The notes beneath the pieces were generated by a model. It did no database searches. It had not been told where the DNA came from and worked only from the letters and a program-made list of their open reading frames with translations. A program made the translations under genes and the position numbers. A DNA stretch of 42,185 nt, from assembly GCA_017558775.1 (NCBI GenBank), contig JAFYTP010000044.1, positions 1 to 42,185 of the forward strand, written 5' to 3'. Positions 26,839 to 35,086 of the stretch are shown here, one piece after another. Numbering within the stretch: the stretch's first letter is position 1; each line of letters starts with the position of its first letter. The DNA comes from Bacteroidales bacterium. GTDB taxonomy: Bacteria; Bacteroidota; Bacteroidia; Bacteroidales; UBA932.

Positions 26839-26846
26839 CAAAAGTA
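26839..26846 (-). promoter_or_regulatory. -7 promoter element of GH10
   Basis: Minus-strand TACTTTTG, 19 nt before the GH10 start. It is embedded in TTACTTTTGCA, with GGAAA 11 nt upstream, exactly as in the GH115 promoter. No -33 box at standard spacing. Confidence 0.6.
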
Positions 26847-26898
26847 AGGAAAAATGTCTTTCCGTTTCGATACATCTCTTCGATTATCCGTCAATTCG

Positions 26899-26928
26899 TT
26901 TCAAAATCGGCATCTTTTGTTATATTTG
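26899..26928 (+). promoter_or_regulatory. Promoter of HTCS-3
   Basis: TTTC at 26899-26902 (one base from TTTG), an 18-bp spacer, and TATATTTG at 26921-26928. The last G is 8 nt before the ATG at 26937, so the leader can be only a few bases long. The spacing equals that of the HTCS-2 promoter. Confidence 0.6.
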
Positions 26929-26936
26929 TAACAATT

Positions 26937-29900
26937 ATGAAACATCCAATTCTAACCACACTATTCCTTTTTGCACTTCTGATACCCGCGCGCGCCCAAA
27001 TGGCGCGACTCTATACCTCCAATTCCGGTCTTCCCAGCAGCCAGGTCCACGAGATCTACCAGGATTCCCGCGGCTTCATCTGGATCAGCACGGAGAACGG
27101 CCTCGCGCGGTTCGACGGCATGGACTTCCGGACCTTCCGGTTCTCCCGCGGCAAAGCGGAGGCCCTCGCCAGCGACCTGGTCCCGGCGGTCTTCGAGGAC
27201 AGCCGCGGCACCCTGTGGGTGGGCACCTCGCGCGGCCTGCAAATCTTCGACCCGGACAACAGTTCCTTTCATAGCGTCGACCTGACCGAACCGGAATATG
27301 CGCCGTATGTCTCCGACATTTTGGAAATCAAGACCGGCCCCACCTCCACAGAGCTGTGGGTGGCGACCTCCTCCCAGGGCATCTATATCCTGGACCCGCA
27401 GACGCATGAACGCAAGGAGGACCGGCAGGATCTCCTGAACCGCAACCTCCCGTCCCTCTTCATGAACCACATCTTCCAAGACTCCGCCGGACGCGTATGG
27501 CTGGCGGGCGAGACGAGCGGTCTGTCGGTGGTGGACGCCGCGTCGCTGCAACGGGCGAGCATCTCCATCGACGAAGACATCATCGTCCGTAGTTTCGCCG
27601 AAGATCCTGACAACGGGGACATCCTGCTCGGAACGATGTCGGGACTGTTCATCTATGAGGCCAAGCAAGGCCGGATCCGCCCGTCCGCGGACCCGGGCGC
27701 CCGTTCCTGCGAGGCCGTCTCGCTGCTGCCCAACCGGGCGAACCAGCGGGCCGGGGACAAGACTTACATCGTCGGCACCGAATCCCAAGGCTTGCATATC
27801 TACGACAAGGCGACGGACCGGTTCCGGGAAGCCAGCCTGTCCCGGATTCCCTACGACATGTCCCGCTGGAAAATCCACGACGTAATGGAGGACAACCAGG
27901 GTAATGTCTGGGTGGGCGCCTACCAGACCGGCGTCCTGGTGCTGCCCAGGTCGATGTACGGCTTCGACTATCTGTCCGTCGGGCCCAGCGGCATGTACGG
28001 GCAGCAGCATGCCTGCGCCACTTCCATCGTCAGAAACCCTGCCGACGGTTCCCTCTGGGTGGGTACGGACGGCGGCGGCATCCTCCGCGTGGGCAAGGAC
28101 GGTAGCCGCGCGTTCTTCACGGCGGCGAATTCCGGCCTCACGAACGACTCCGTGATGGCCCTCACCTTTGATAAATATGGTACTTTATGGGCCGCGACCT
28201 ATCTGGACGGTCTGTTCACCTATACCCCCTCGACCGGCTTCCGGCCTTTCGCGGACCAGGACGCCATCGGCTCCCGGAACATGGTTTGTCTGGCCTATGA
28301 CACCGATAAGGATCTCCTGTATGCCGGTACCTACGGTTCCGGCTTCAGCATCATCTCCCCCGCTTCCCGGAAAGTGGAAAATGCGATCCCGCAGGACCAG
28401 GTCAAATGGGTCAGCGCCCTGATGATCGACCGGGACGGCACCCTGTGGCTGGGCACCTTCAACGGCCCGCTCTGCTACAACCACGAAATCGGCAAAATAC
28501 TAAATTACAACGTGGGAGACGTTGCCATCCAGGCCCGCGTCTATTGCTTCTACGAGGCGGAGAACGGCGTGGTGTGGATCGGCACGGGCGAAGGGCTCAC
28601 CGCCTGCGACCGCGTCCGGGGTACCACCCGTTTCTACAGCGAGGCCGACGGCCTGCCCAACAACATCGTGGGCGCCATCGAGGGAGCTGGGGACGGAACG
28701 CTGTGGATATCGACCTCCAACGGCCTCAGCCACCTGGATCCCACCAGCGGGACTTTCACGAACTATTACGCCTACGACGGCCTTCAGGGCAATGAGTTCC
28801 ACTTCGGCGCCGCCTTCCGGGACGCCGACGGGCAGCTGCTGTTCGGCGGCACCGGCGGCGTGACGCTCTTCTACCCGCAGGTCGTGAACCAGAAGCCCCA
28901 CGAGGTTCCGCCCGTGTCCTTCTCGAAGCTCACCGTCCAGAACCAGGAGGTCGATTATGACGCGTCCCGGGAGGTCAACATCCTGGACAAGCATATCACC
29001 GAGGCCACCCGCATCGACCTTCCCAACCAGAAGAACACCTTCTCGCTGGAATTCGCCGTCCTCGAGTACACGAACCCCCGCAAGATCCGCTTCGCTTACC
29101 GGCTGGACCATTTCGACACGGACTGGCGTCCGGCGTCCCAGCTCTCCCGCGTCGCCACCTACACGAACCTGCCCGCCGGGCGTTACACATTGACAGTCAA
29201 GGCCTATTTCGACGGCAACGAGGACGCGTTCTCGTCCCGGTCCATCAAGATCCGGGTCCGGTCTCCGTGGTATCTGACCGCGTGGGCCTTCCTGTGCTAC
29301 GCCCTTCTCCTGACCGCCTTCATCCTGCTGCTGCGGGAAGTCCACCGCCGGCGCGCCAGCCACAAGAAGGAGCGCAAGGCGTCTGAAATCAAGGACCTCA
29401 AGCTCCAGATGTTCACCAACATCTCCCACGAGATCCGCACCCCGCTCACCCTCCTGATGTCGCCGCTCAAGCAGATGCGCGAGGCCGAGGAAGACCCCCA
29501 CAAGAAAGGTCAATATAATTTAATGTACCGCAATTCCCTCCGGATTCTCCGACTGGTGAACCAGCTGATGGACATGCGGAAGGTCGATGAGGGCAAGATG
29601 CAGCTGCACTTCCTGGAAACGGACATCGTCTATTTCATCCGGGACATCATGCAGTCCTTCGACGACATGGCCGTCTCCCGGAACATCGATCTGACGCTGG
29701 AATCGGCCCGGAACGTGGAGAACCTGTGGATCGACCAGGGCAACTTCGACAAGATCGTCTTCAACCTCCTGTCGAACGCCTTCAAACACACTCCGGAAGG
29801 GGGCCAGATCACCATCGGCGTGAGTGCGCCGAAAGAGAACCGGGGCACCCTGCGCGAGGGCATCGCGGAGTTCGTCCGCATGGACATCACCAACTCCGGC

Positions 29901-31034
29901 TCGCACCTGCTGGAGGGCGACCAGGAGAAGATCTTCGAACGGTTTTTCCAGTCCGACGTCCTGGACGCCAAGATCGGCTCCGGCGTGGGCCTGAGCCTCA
30001 CCAAGATGTTGGTGGAACTGCATCACGGGCGTATCGAGGCCTACAACACGCAGCAGGGCGTGCGGTTCTCGGTCTACATCCCCGTCGGCTGCGACCACCT
30101 GAGCGAGCTGGAGATGTCCCATACCTCCCACCACAAGGACCTCTACACCAAGTATCCGACCTCCGACGACCTCGCGCACAGCACCGAGGACCTCGCTTTC
30201 ACTCCGACCGCGGACGCGTCGGACGAGGAGGTGAAATCGCGCTGCAATGTGGTCATTGTCGATGACGACAGCGAGATCCGCGGCTACCTCCTGAACGAGC
30301 TCCGCGGGAAGTACAACGTCAGGACTTTCCCGGACGCCGCCTCCGCCTGGGCCGATATCTCCGTCCATGTCCCCGACGTGGTGGTCACCGACTTCAAGAT
30401 GGAGGGGATGGACGGCATCGAGCTGTGCGAGAAGATCAAGCACAACCCCGGCACGAACCATATTGCCGTCATCCTCCTGACCTCCTCCGGCGACGAGACC
30501 ACCCAGCAGCGCAGCGTGGACAGCGGCGCCGACCGGTTCCTGTCGAAACCCCTTTCCATCGACCTGCTCAAGGGCTCCATCGCCAATATCCTCGCTTCCC
30601 GGGAAACCCTCCGCACCAAGTACACCGGCAGCGTCAGCTATGACTATTCCGACGTCAAGGTCGCCGCGCCCGGCGCCCTGCAGGAACGGGTGGCCGAGGT
30701 CATCAAGAAGAACCTGGACAACTCCGATTTCGGCGTGGACGACCTCGCCCGCGAGGTGGGCATGAGCCGGGTCCATCTGAACCGCAAGCTCAAGGAAGTC
30801 GCCGGCATCTCCCCCTCCAGCCTCATCAAGTCCACCCGCATGAAGCAGGCCGCCTACCTGCTGGTCCACGACAAGGTCAATATCTCCGAAGTCGCCTACC
30901 GCGTGGGCTTCTCCACCCCGTCCTACTTCTCCAGCTCCTTCCGCGACTACTTCGGGATGACGCCGAAGGAGTTCGTGACCAAATACATCAATGCGGACGA
31001 CCCGGACGCCCTGGACAAACTGTTCAAAGGGTAG
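26937..31034 (+). CDS. Hybrid two-component system regulator (HTCS-3), XynR-like by context
   Basis: A 1365-residue HTCS. The start at 26937 opens a signal peptide (MKHPILTTLFLFALLIPARAQ); the reading frame is open further upstream but there it is antisense to GH10. Domains: Reg_prop propeller sensor (GFIWISTENGLARFDG, GNVWVGAYQTGVLV); Y_Y_Y domain ending near SIKIRVRSPWY; membrane helix at about 780-800; HisKA with His831 in NISHEIRTPLTLLMSP; HATPase with SNAFKHTPEGG and GSGVGLSLTKM; receiver with Asp1152 in TDFKMEGMDG; AraC HTH at about 1270-1355. The G1 box reads NSGSH. It lies between a divergent GH10 and a downstream GPH symporter plus GH43, the same partners as XynR in the P. bryantii xyn cluster (from memory), so it probably activates these xylanase genes in response to xylo-oligosaccharides. 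Confidence 0.95.
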   Translation: MKHPILTTLFLFALLIPARAQMARLYTSNSGLPSSQVHEIYQDSRGFIWISTENGLARFDGMDFRTFRFSRGKAEALASDLVPAVFEDSRGTLWVGTSRGLQIFDPDNSSFHSVDLTEPEYAPYVSDILEIKTGPTSTELWVATSSQGIYILDPQTHERKEDRQDLLNRNLPSLFMNHIFQDSAGRVWLAGETSGLSVVDAASLQRASISIDEDIIVRSFAEDPDNGDILLGTMSGLFIYEAKQGRIRPSADPGARSCEAVSLLPNRANQRAGDKTYIVGTESQGLHIYDKATDRFREASLSRIPYDMSRWKIHDVMEDNQGNVWVGAYQTGVLVLPRSMYGFDYLSVGPSGMYGQQHACATSIVRNPADGSLWVGTDGGGILRVGKDGSRAFFTAANSGLTNDSVMALTFDKYGTLWAATYLDGLFTYTPSTGFRPFADQDAIGSRNMVCLAYDTDKDLLYAGTYGSGFSIISPASRKVENAIPQDQVKWVSALMIDRDGTLWLGTFNGPLCYNHEIGKILNYNVGDVAIQARVYCFYEAENGVVWIGTGEGLTACDRVRGTTRFYSEADGLPNNIVGAIEGAGDGTLWISTSNGLSHLDPTSGTFTNYYAYDGLQGNEFHFGAAFRDADGQLLFGGTGGVTLFYPQVVNQKPHEVPPVSFSKLTVQNQEVDYDASREVNILDKHITEATRIDLPNQKNTFSLEFAVLEYTNPRKIRFAYRLDHFDTDWRPASQLSRVATYTNLPAGRYTLTVKAYFDGNEDAFSSRSIKIRVRSPWYLTAWAFLCYALLLTAFILLLREVHRRRASHKKERKASEIKDLKLQMFTNISHEIRTPLTLLMSPLKQMREAEEDPHKKGQYNLMYRNSLRILRLVNQLMDMRKVDEGKMQLHFLETDIVYFIRDIMQSFDDMAVSRNIDLTLESARNVENLWIDQGNFDKIVFNLLSNAFKHTPEGGQITIGVSAPKENRGTLREGIAEFVRMDITNSGSHLLEGDQEKIFERFFQSDVLDAKIGSGVGLSLTKMLVELHHGRIEAYNTQQGVRFSVYIPVGCDHLSELEMSHTSHHKDLYTKYPTSDDLAHSTEDLAFTPTADASDEEVKSRCNVVIVDDDSEIRGYLLNELRGKYNVRTFPDAASAWADISVHVPDVVVTDFKMEGMDGIELCEKIKHNPGTNHIAVILLTSSGDETTQQRSVDSGADRFLSKPLSIDLLKGSIANILASRETLRTKYTGSVSYDYSDVKVAAPGALQERVAEVIKKNLDNSDFGVDDLAREVGMSRVHLNRKLKEVAGISPSSLIKSTRMKQAAYLLVHDKVNISEVAYRVGFSTPSYFSSSFRDYFGMTPKEFVTKYINADDPDALDKLFKG

Positions 31035-31111
31035 CCGAATGTGCCCGCTCCGCAAGTTTATGTAACCATTTTCGCGATTTGGTCCATTTTTTAAAAGTCC
31101 TTGAACTATTT

Positions 31112-31145
31112 TTTGACCGATTTAGCCGAAGAAAACGTATCTTTG
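31112..31145 (+). promoter_or_regulatory. Promoter of the GPH symporter-GH43 operon
   Basis: TTTG at 31112-31115, a 22-bp spacer, and TATCTTTG at 31138-31145, 40 nt before the ATG at 31186. The 151-bp gap after HTCS-3 shows no hairpin terminator, so some read-through from the regulator gene is possible. Confidence 0.65.
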
Positions 31146-31185
31146 TACTATTAACAATAACTGATAACCTGAATCTCTAATAAAA

Positions 31186-32604
31186 ATGGCAGAAAACGAA
31201 TCCAAAGGCTTCTACAAGCTCAGCTGGCTCCAGCGCATCGGCTTCGGTTCCGGTGACATGGCCCAGAACCTCATCTATCAGACCATCAGCATCTGGCTGC
31301 TCTTCTTCTACACCAACGTCTTCGGGCTCGATCCCGGCGTGGCGGCCGTCATGTTCCTCGTCGTCCGTCTCGTGGACGTCCTGTGGGACCCGATCGTGGG
31401 TACCATCGTGGACAAGGGCAACCCCAAGTGGGGCAAGTACCGTTCCTGGCTCATCCTCGGCGGTATTCCGCTCGTGGCCCTCGCCATCCTGTGCTTCTGG
31501 AACGGCTTCAGCGGCTCCCTGGTGTACGCTTACATCACCTATGTGGGCATGTCGATGTGCTATACCCTCGTGAACGTGCCTTACGGCGCCCTCAACGCCT
31601 CCCTCTCCCGTGACACGGAGGAAATCACGATCCTCACCAGCACCCGTATGTTCATGGCGAACCTCGGCGCCCTGTGCGTGAAGTCCCTTCCGCTGATCAT
31701 CGCCATCTTCGCCCCGAAGGTGCTGAATCCGGAGACCGGCAAGATGACGGCCGTGTACAACACGCCCGAGGCCGCCCCGGCCTGGTTCATCACGATGACC
31801 ATCTTCGCCCTCGTCGGCTTGCTGCTGCTGTTCTTCTGCTTCTCCCAGTGCAAGGAGCGCGTGGTGATGGACCAGAAGGAGTCCGCCAACGTGAAAGTCA
31901 GCGACCTGTGGATGGAGTTCGTGCGCAACAAGCCCCTCCGCGTCGTCGCCTTCTTCTTCATCACCGCTTTCGCAATGATGAGCGTGGGTAACGCCGCCGA
32001 CGCTTATTTCATGAGCTACAACGTGGGCGCCACCCCGCTGCTCACCACCCTGTTCATGTGGCTCGGCACCATCCCGGCCTTCATCTTCATGCCGCTCGTT
32101 CCCGCCATCAAGCGCAAGATCGGCAAGAAGGGTATGTTCTACCTGTTCCTGGGCATCGCCATCCTCGGTATGGCCATGATGTACACCTTCGTGTCCATCC
32201 CCGCCACCAAGAACAACTTCTTCCTCCTTTGCCTCGCCCAGTTCGTCAAGTCGACGGGTATCATCACCGCGACGGGCTATATGTGGGCCCTCGTCCCGGA
32301 GGTCATCTCCTACGGTGAATTCACTTCCGGCAAGCGTATCGCCGGTATCGTGAACGCCCTCACCGGCATCTTCTTCAAGGCCGGCATGGCCCTCGGCGGT
32401 GTCGTTCCGGGCCTCGTCCTCGCCTGGGTGGGCTTCAACGCCGACGCCGCCAAGCAGACCCCGCTCGCCGAGCAGGGTATCCTCTGGCTCGTGTGCGTCA
32501 TTCCCGCCGTCCTGCTGCTCCTCGCCATCTGGATCATTTCCAAGTACGAGCTCAGCGACGAGAAGATGGACGAGATCAACAAGGCTATCGAAGCAAGATC
32601 CTAA
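31186..32604 (+). CDS. GPH-family (MFS) sugar:cation symporter, probably xylo-oligosaccharide uptake
   Basis: An inner-membrane symporter of 472 residues with about twelve hydrophobic segments, of the glycoside-pentoside-hexuronide:cation (MelB/XynP/YicJ-like) family. Family features near the N-terminus are GFGSGDMAQNLIYQTISIWLLFFYT and the conserved loop RLVDVLWDPIVGTIVDKGNPKWGKYRSW (helix 2-3 loop with Asp, Asp-Pro and Gly-Lys-Tyr-Arg). It lies 23 bp upstream of a cytoplasmic GH43, so it should deliver the GH43 substrate, xylobiose-size or arabinosylated xylo-oligosaccharides. A symporter next to a GH43 is also the xynD-xynB arrangement of P. bryantii (from memory). Its promoter is at 31112-31145. 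Substrate is inferred from its neighbours. Confidence 0.9.
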   Translation: MAENESKGFYKLSWLQRIGFGSGDMAQNLIYQTISIWLLFFYTNVFGLDPGVAAVMFLVVRLVDVLWDPIVGTIVDKGNPKWGKYRSWLILGGIPLVALAILCFWNGFSGSLVYAYITYVGMSMCYTLVNVPYGALNASLSRDTEEITILTSTRMFMANLGALCVKSLPLIIAIFAPKVLNPETGKMTAVYNTPEAAPAWFITMTIFALVGLLLLFFCFSQCKERVVMDQKESANVKVSDLWMEFVRNKPLRVVAFFFITAFAMMSVGNAADAYFMSYNVGATPLLTTLFMWLGTIPAFIFMPLVPAIKRKIGKKGMFYLFLGIAILGMAMMYTFVSIPATKNNFFLLCLAQFVKSTGIITATGYMWALVPEVISYGEFTSGKRIAGIVNALTGIFFKAGMALGGVVPGLVLAWVGFNADAAKQTPLAEQGILWLVCVIPAVLLLLAIWIISKYELSDEKMDEINKAIEARS

Positions 32605-32627
32605 GATTCCATAAAACACTGATAATC

Positions 32628-33626
32628 ATGGCAGATAAAGTAAAGAAACGCTATCTCCTTCCCGCAGACTACATGGCCGATCCGTCCGTGCACGTCTTCG
32701 ACGGCAAGATCTATATCTATCCTTCCCACGACTGGGAGTCGGCCGCTCCGGACGATGACTTCGGCAGCGAGTACGACATGAAGGACTACCATGTCCTCAC
32801 CATCGAGGGTGACGATCCGATGACCTCGCCCGTCAAGGACTGGGGCGTCATCCTGGACATCAAGGATGTTCCGTGGGCGCGCCGCCAGCTTTGGGACAAT
32901 GAGGTCACGAAAGGTCGCGACGGCAAGTACTACATGTACTTCCCGGCCAAGGACAAGACCGACATCTTCCGCTGCGGCGTCGCCGTGAGCGACAGCCCCA
33001 CCGGTCCTTTCAAGGCCCTCCCGGACCCGATCCGTGGCAGCTATTCCATCGACTATGCCATCCTGCACGATGACGCCGATGACGAATACTATATGTATTT
33101 CGGCGGCATCTGGGGCGGTCAGCTGCAGCGCTACGAGGACAACCTCGCGAAGGACAACGGCACTTCCTACCCCGCTGACGGCCAGCCGGCCATCCCGGCC
33201 CGCGTCGTCCGTCTGGGCAAGGACATGACCCAGTTCGCCGAGGAGCCCAAGCCGGTCGTCATCCTGGACGAAGACGGCAGCCCCATCAAGGTGGAAGACA
33301 ACGAGCGCCGCTTCTTCGAGGCCAGCTGGATGCACAAGTACAACGGAAAATACTACTTCAGCTACTCCACCGGCGACACCCACAAGCTGTGCTACGCCAT
33401 TGGTGACAATCCTTACGGCCCGTTCACCTACAAGGGCGTGATCCTCACTCCTGTGTTCGGCTGGACTACGCACCACTGCATCGTGGAATACAAGGGCAAG
33501 TGGTACCTGTTCCACCACGACAGCGGCCCCTCCAAGGGCATCAACCGCCTCCGGAGCCTGAAAGTCTGTGAACTGAAGTATAACGAGGACGGTACGATCC
33601 GTACCATCGAAGGTTTGGACGACTAG
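32628..33626 (+). CDS. GH43 glycosidase, cytoplasmic (beta-xylosidase/alpha-arabinofuranosidase type)
   Basis: A five-bladed beta-propeller glycosidase of 332 residues without signal peptide, hence cytoplasmic. The start at 32628 (MADKVKKRYLLP) follows the symporter by 23 bp. The three GH43 acidic residues are seen: base Asp18 in YMADPSVHVFDGK, pKa modulator Asp142 in SYSIDYAILHD, and acid Glu231 in FFEASWMHKYNGKYY. GH43 enzymes of this size act on beta-1,4-xylosides or alpha-L-arabinofuranosides. Together with the symporter it would hydrolyse imported xylo-oligosaccharides. The upstream leader AAAACACTGATAATC resembles those of GH67 and araA. Its TAG stop shares the palindrome CTAG with the stop of the convergent lipoprotein gene (4-bp overlap). 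Confidence 0.93.
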   Translation: MADKVKKRYLLPADYMADPSVHVFDGKIYIYPSHDWESAAPDDDFGSEYDMKDYHVLTIEGDDPMTSPVKDWGVILDIKDVPWARRQLWDNEVTKGRDGKYYMYFPAKDKTDIFRCGVAVSDSPTGPFKALPDPIRGSYSIDYAILHDDADDEYYMYFGGIWGGQLQRYEDNLAKDNGTSYPADGQPAIPARVVRLGKDMTQFAEEPKPVVILDEDGSPIKVEDNERRFFEASWMHKYNGKYYFSYSTGDTHKLCYAIGDNPYGPFTYKGVILTPVFGWTTHHCIVEYKGKWYLFHHDSGPSKGINRLRSLKVCELKYNEDGTIRTIEGLDD

Positions 33627-35083
33627 CGGGCCTCTTCGAAGGCTTCGCTGTCCATCCCGCACATCCGCTGCGCGTCCCTGGCCGTCAGGCCGGTGGACGC
33701 GCTTCCCATATCGGGCACGTTGAAGGATTTCAAATTATAGACGTAGAAACGGGAAGACTTCTGCGGGAGGACGAAAGGCTTGGTCGTGCGGCCGTCCGCG
33801 TCCAGATGGCAGAAATAGGGCTTTCCGTACTGGCCATCGCCCCGCTTGCTGGCGAAAACGAACCAGCGGCTGTTCGAGGACCAGCTGTGGTAGGAATCGG
33901 ACTTGTCGCCCTTGATTTCCTCCATCGGCCGGACTTCTCCCGTCTGCAAATCAGCCAGATACAGGGTGCATTCAGTATGGAACAGCGGGAAGGTGCCGTA
34001 ATTGGCCACCGTGAACATCAGCCAGCGTCCGTCGGGCGAGGCCTTGGGATGGCAGACGGAGCCGTTTCCGGTCCAGACCGTATCGACCTGCTCGCCGATA
34101 TGGCCGTTCGTCACGTCGAAATCGGCCCGGACCAGGTCATATCGCAAACTCTTGATTTCCTGCGGGACTGGCAGCGTATCAGCCACGCAGTAGAAGACGG
34201 ACGAGCCGTCCGCGGAGAAGCACGGGAAGGTCTCGAACTTATCGGCCCTGGCCACATGCGCGAGATTGATCATCTCGTCCTTCTCGAAGTCCGCGACCGT
34301 GAGGTCGGAGGCCGTGTCGAACACCTCCATCCGCTCGCCTGCCACCGTGTGGAAGCTGGGGATGATGATGTTCGTGGAGAACACGCCGAAACGGCCGCCG
34401 GGATGCAGTTCCCCATAGACAGTCGGAGAAATCATCGACCCGGTCTTCAGGGTCAATTTCCGCAGCTTGCCGCCCTGGTTCAGAATGGCACCGCCTTTGG
34501 GGCCGCGGATGTAGTACAGGGAATAATCCCCGCGCTGCTGCCCATGGATATGGCAGTTCATGCAGGCGTTGTCCGTATGCTTGAAGTCCGAAATGACGGT
34601 CTCCTTGAAGTTCTCGACACAGCGTTCCCGGATGGAGACCTCGTTGTACATCTGATAGGAGGGCTCGATGAGGCGGTAAGTCAGCCAGCCGTCCATCGGA
34701 TCCTCGCTCACGAAGATGGACCAGGCGTCCGATACCGGCTTCCCGTCCACGACAGCTTCCGCTTTGACCGAAATGGTCTTTCCCGCGGCACCATCGACAA
34801 AGGCCTTCCATTTGCCCAGGCTCCATTCCACTTCCGTTCCCTTGATAGTGACGGACTTGTCGCCCAGGGTAAAGGTCGTCTTCGCCTTCCGGACGCCGTC
34901 CATCGCGTACCGGTAGTTCAGGGGGGCAATGTTCGCGGGAATGGTCACGTCCTTGTAGTCCGGATAGGTCACCAGCGGGCCCGCGCTGCCGTCTACCGCG
35001 ATGGAAACATCCCGACCCTTGCAGGCGGAAAGCACCCCCAGGAGAAGAAGCGCGAATAGCAGAATATTGAGGTTATGTCGCAT
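33623..35083 (-). CDS. Lipoprotein with CxxCH motif and TolB/PD40-like propeller, unknown function
   Basis: A 486-residue protein that I do not recognise as a characterised enzyme. Residues 1-21 form a lipoprotein signal (LLGVLSAC, Cys21). An Ig-like N-terminal stretch (about 30-130) precedes a single possible c-type haem motif, CMNCH at 174-178, within DNACMNCHIHGQ. The C-terminal half has repeated PD40/TolB-like blade phrases: FPCFSADGSSVFYC, HPKASPDGRWLMFTV and SYHSWSSNSRWFVFASKR. It would sit in the periplasm or on the surface. It starts 3 bp past the DUF6057-like gene (stop at 35087), so the two are tightly co-translated, and both follow GH97 in one operon. Redox or haem sensing, or simply a structural propeller, are possibilities. 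The motif could also be non-haem, since only one is present. Confidence 0.75.
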   Translation of the reverse strand: MRHNLNILLFALLLLGVLSACKGRDVSIAVDGSAGPLVTYPDYKDVTIPANIAPLNYRYAMDGVRKAKTTFTLGDKSVTIKGTEVEWSLGKWKAFVDGAAGKTISVKAEAVVDGKPVSDAWSIFVSEDPMDGWLTYRLIEPSYQMYNEVSIRERCVENFKETVISDFKHTDNACMNCHIHGQQRGDYSLYYIRGPKGGAILNQGGKLRKLTLKTGSMISPTVYGELHPGGRFGVFSTNIIIPSFHTVAGERMEVFDTASDLTVADFEKDEMINLAHVARADKFETFPCFSADGSSVFYCVADTLPVPQEIKSLRYDLVRADFDVTNGHIGEQVDTVWTGNGSVCHPKASPDGRWLMFTVANYGTFPLFHTECTLYLADLQTGEVRPMEEIKGDKSDSYHSWSSNSRWFVFASKRGDGQYGKPYFCHLDADGRTTKPFVLPQKSSRFYVYNLKSFNVPDMGSASTGLTARDAQRMCGMDSEAFEEAR

Positions 35084-35086
35084 AGT

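Noticed and set aside
26409-26936. N-terminal extension of HTCS-3 by 176 codons
   Set aside because: This part is antisense to the GH10 signal and barrel start and crosses the HTCS-3 promoter. The ATG at 26937 begins a proper signal peptide.
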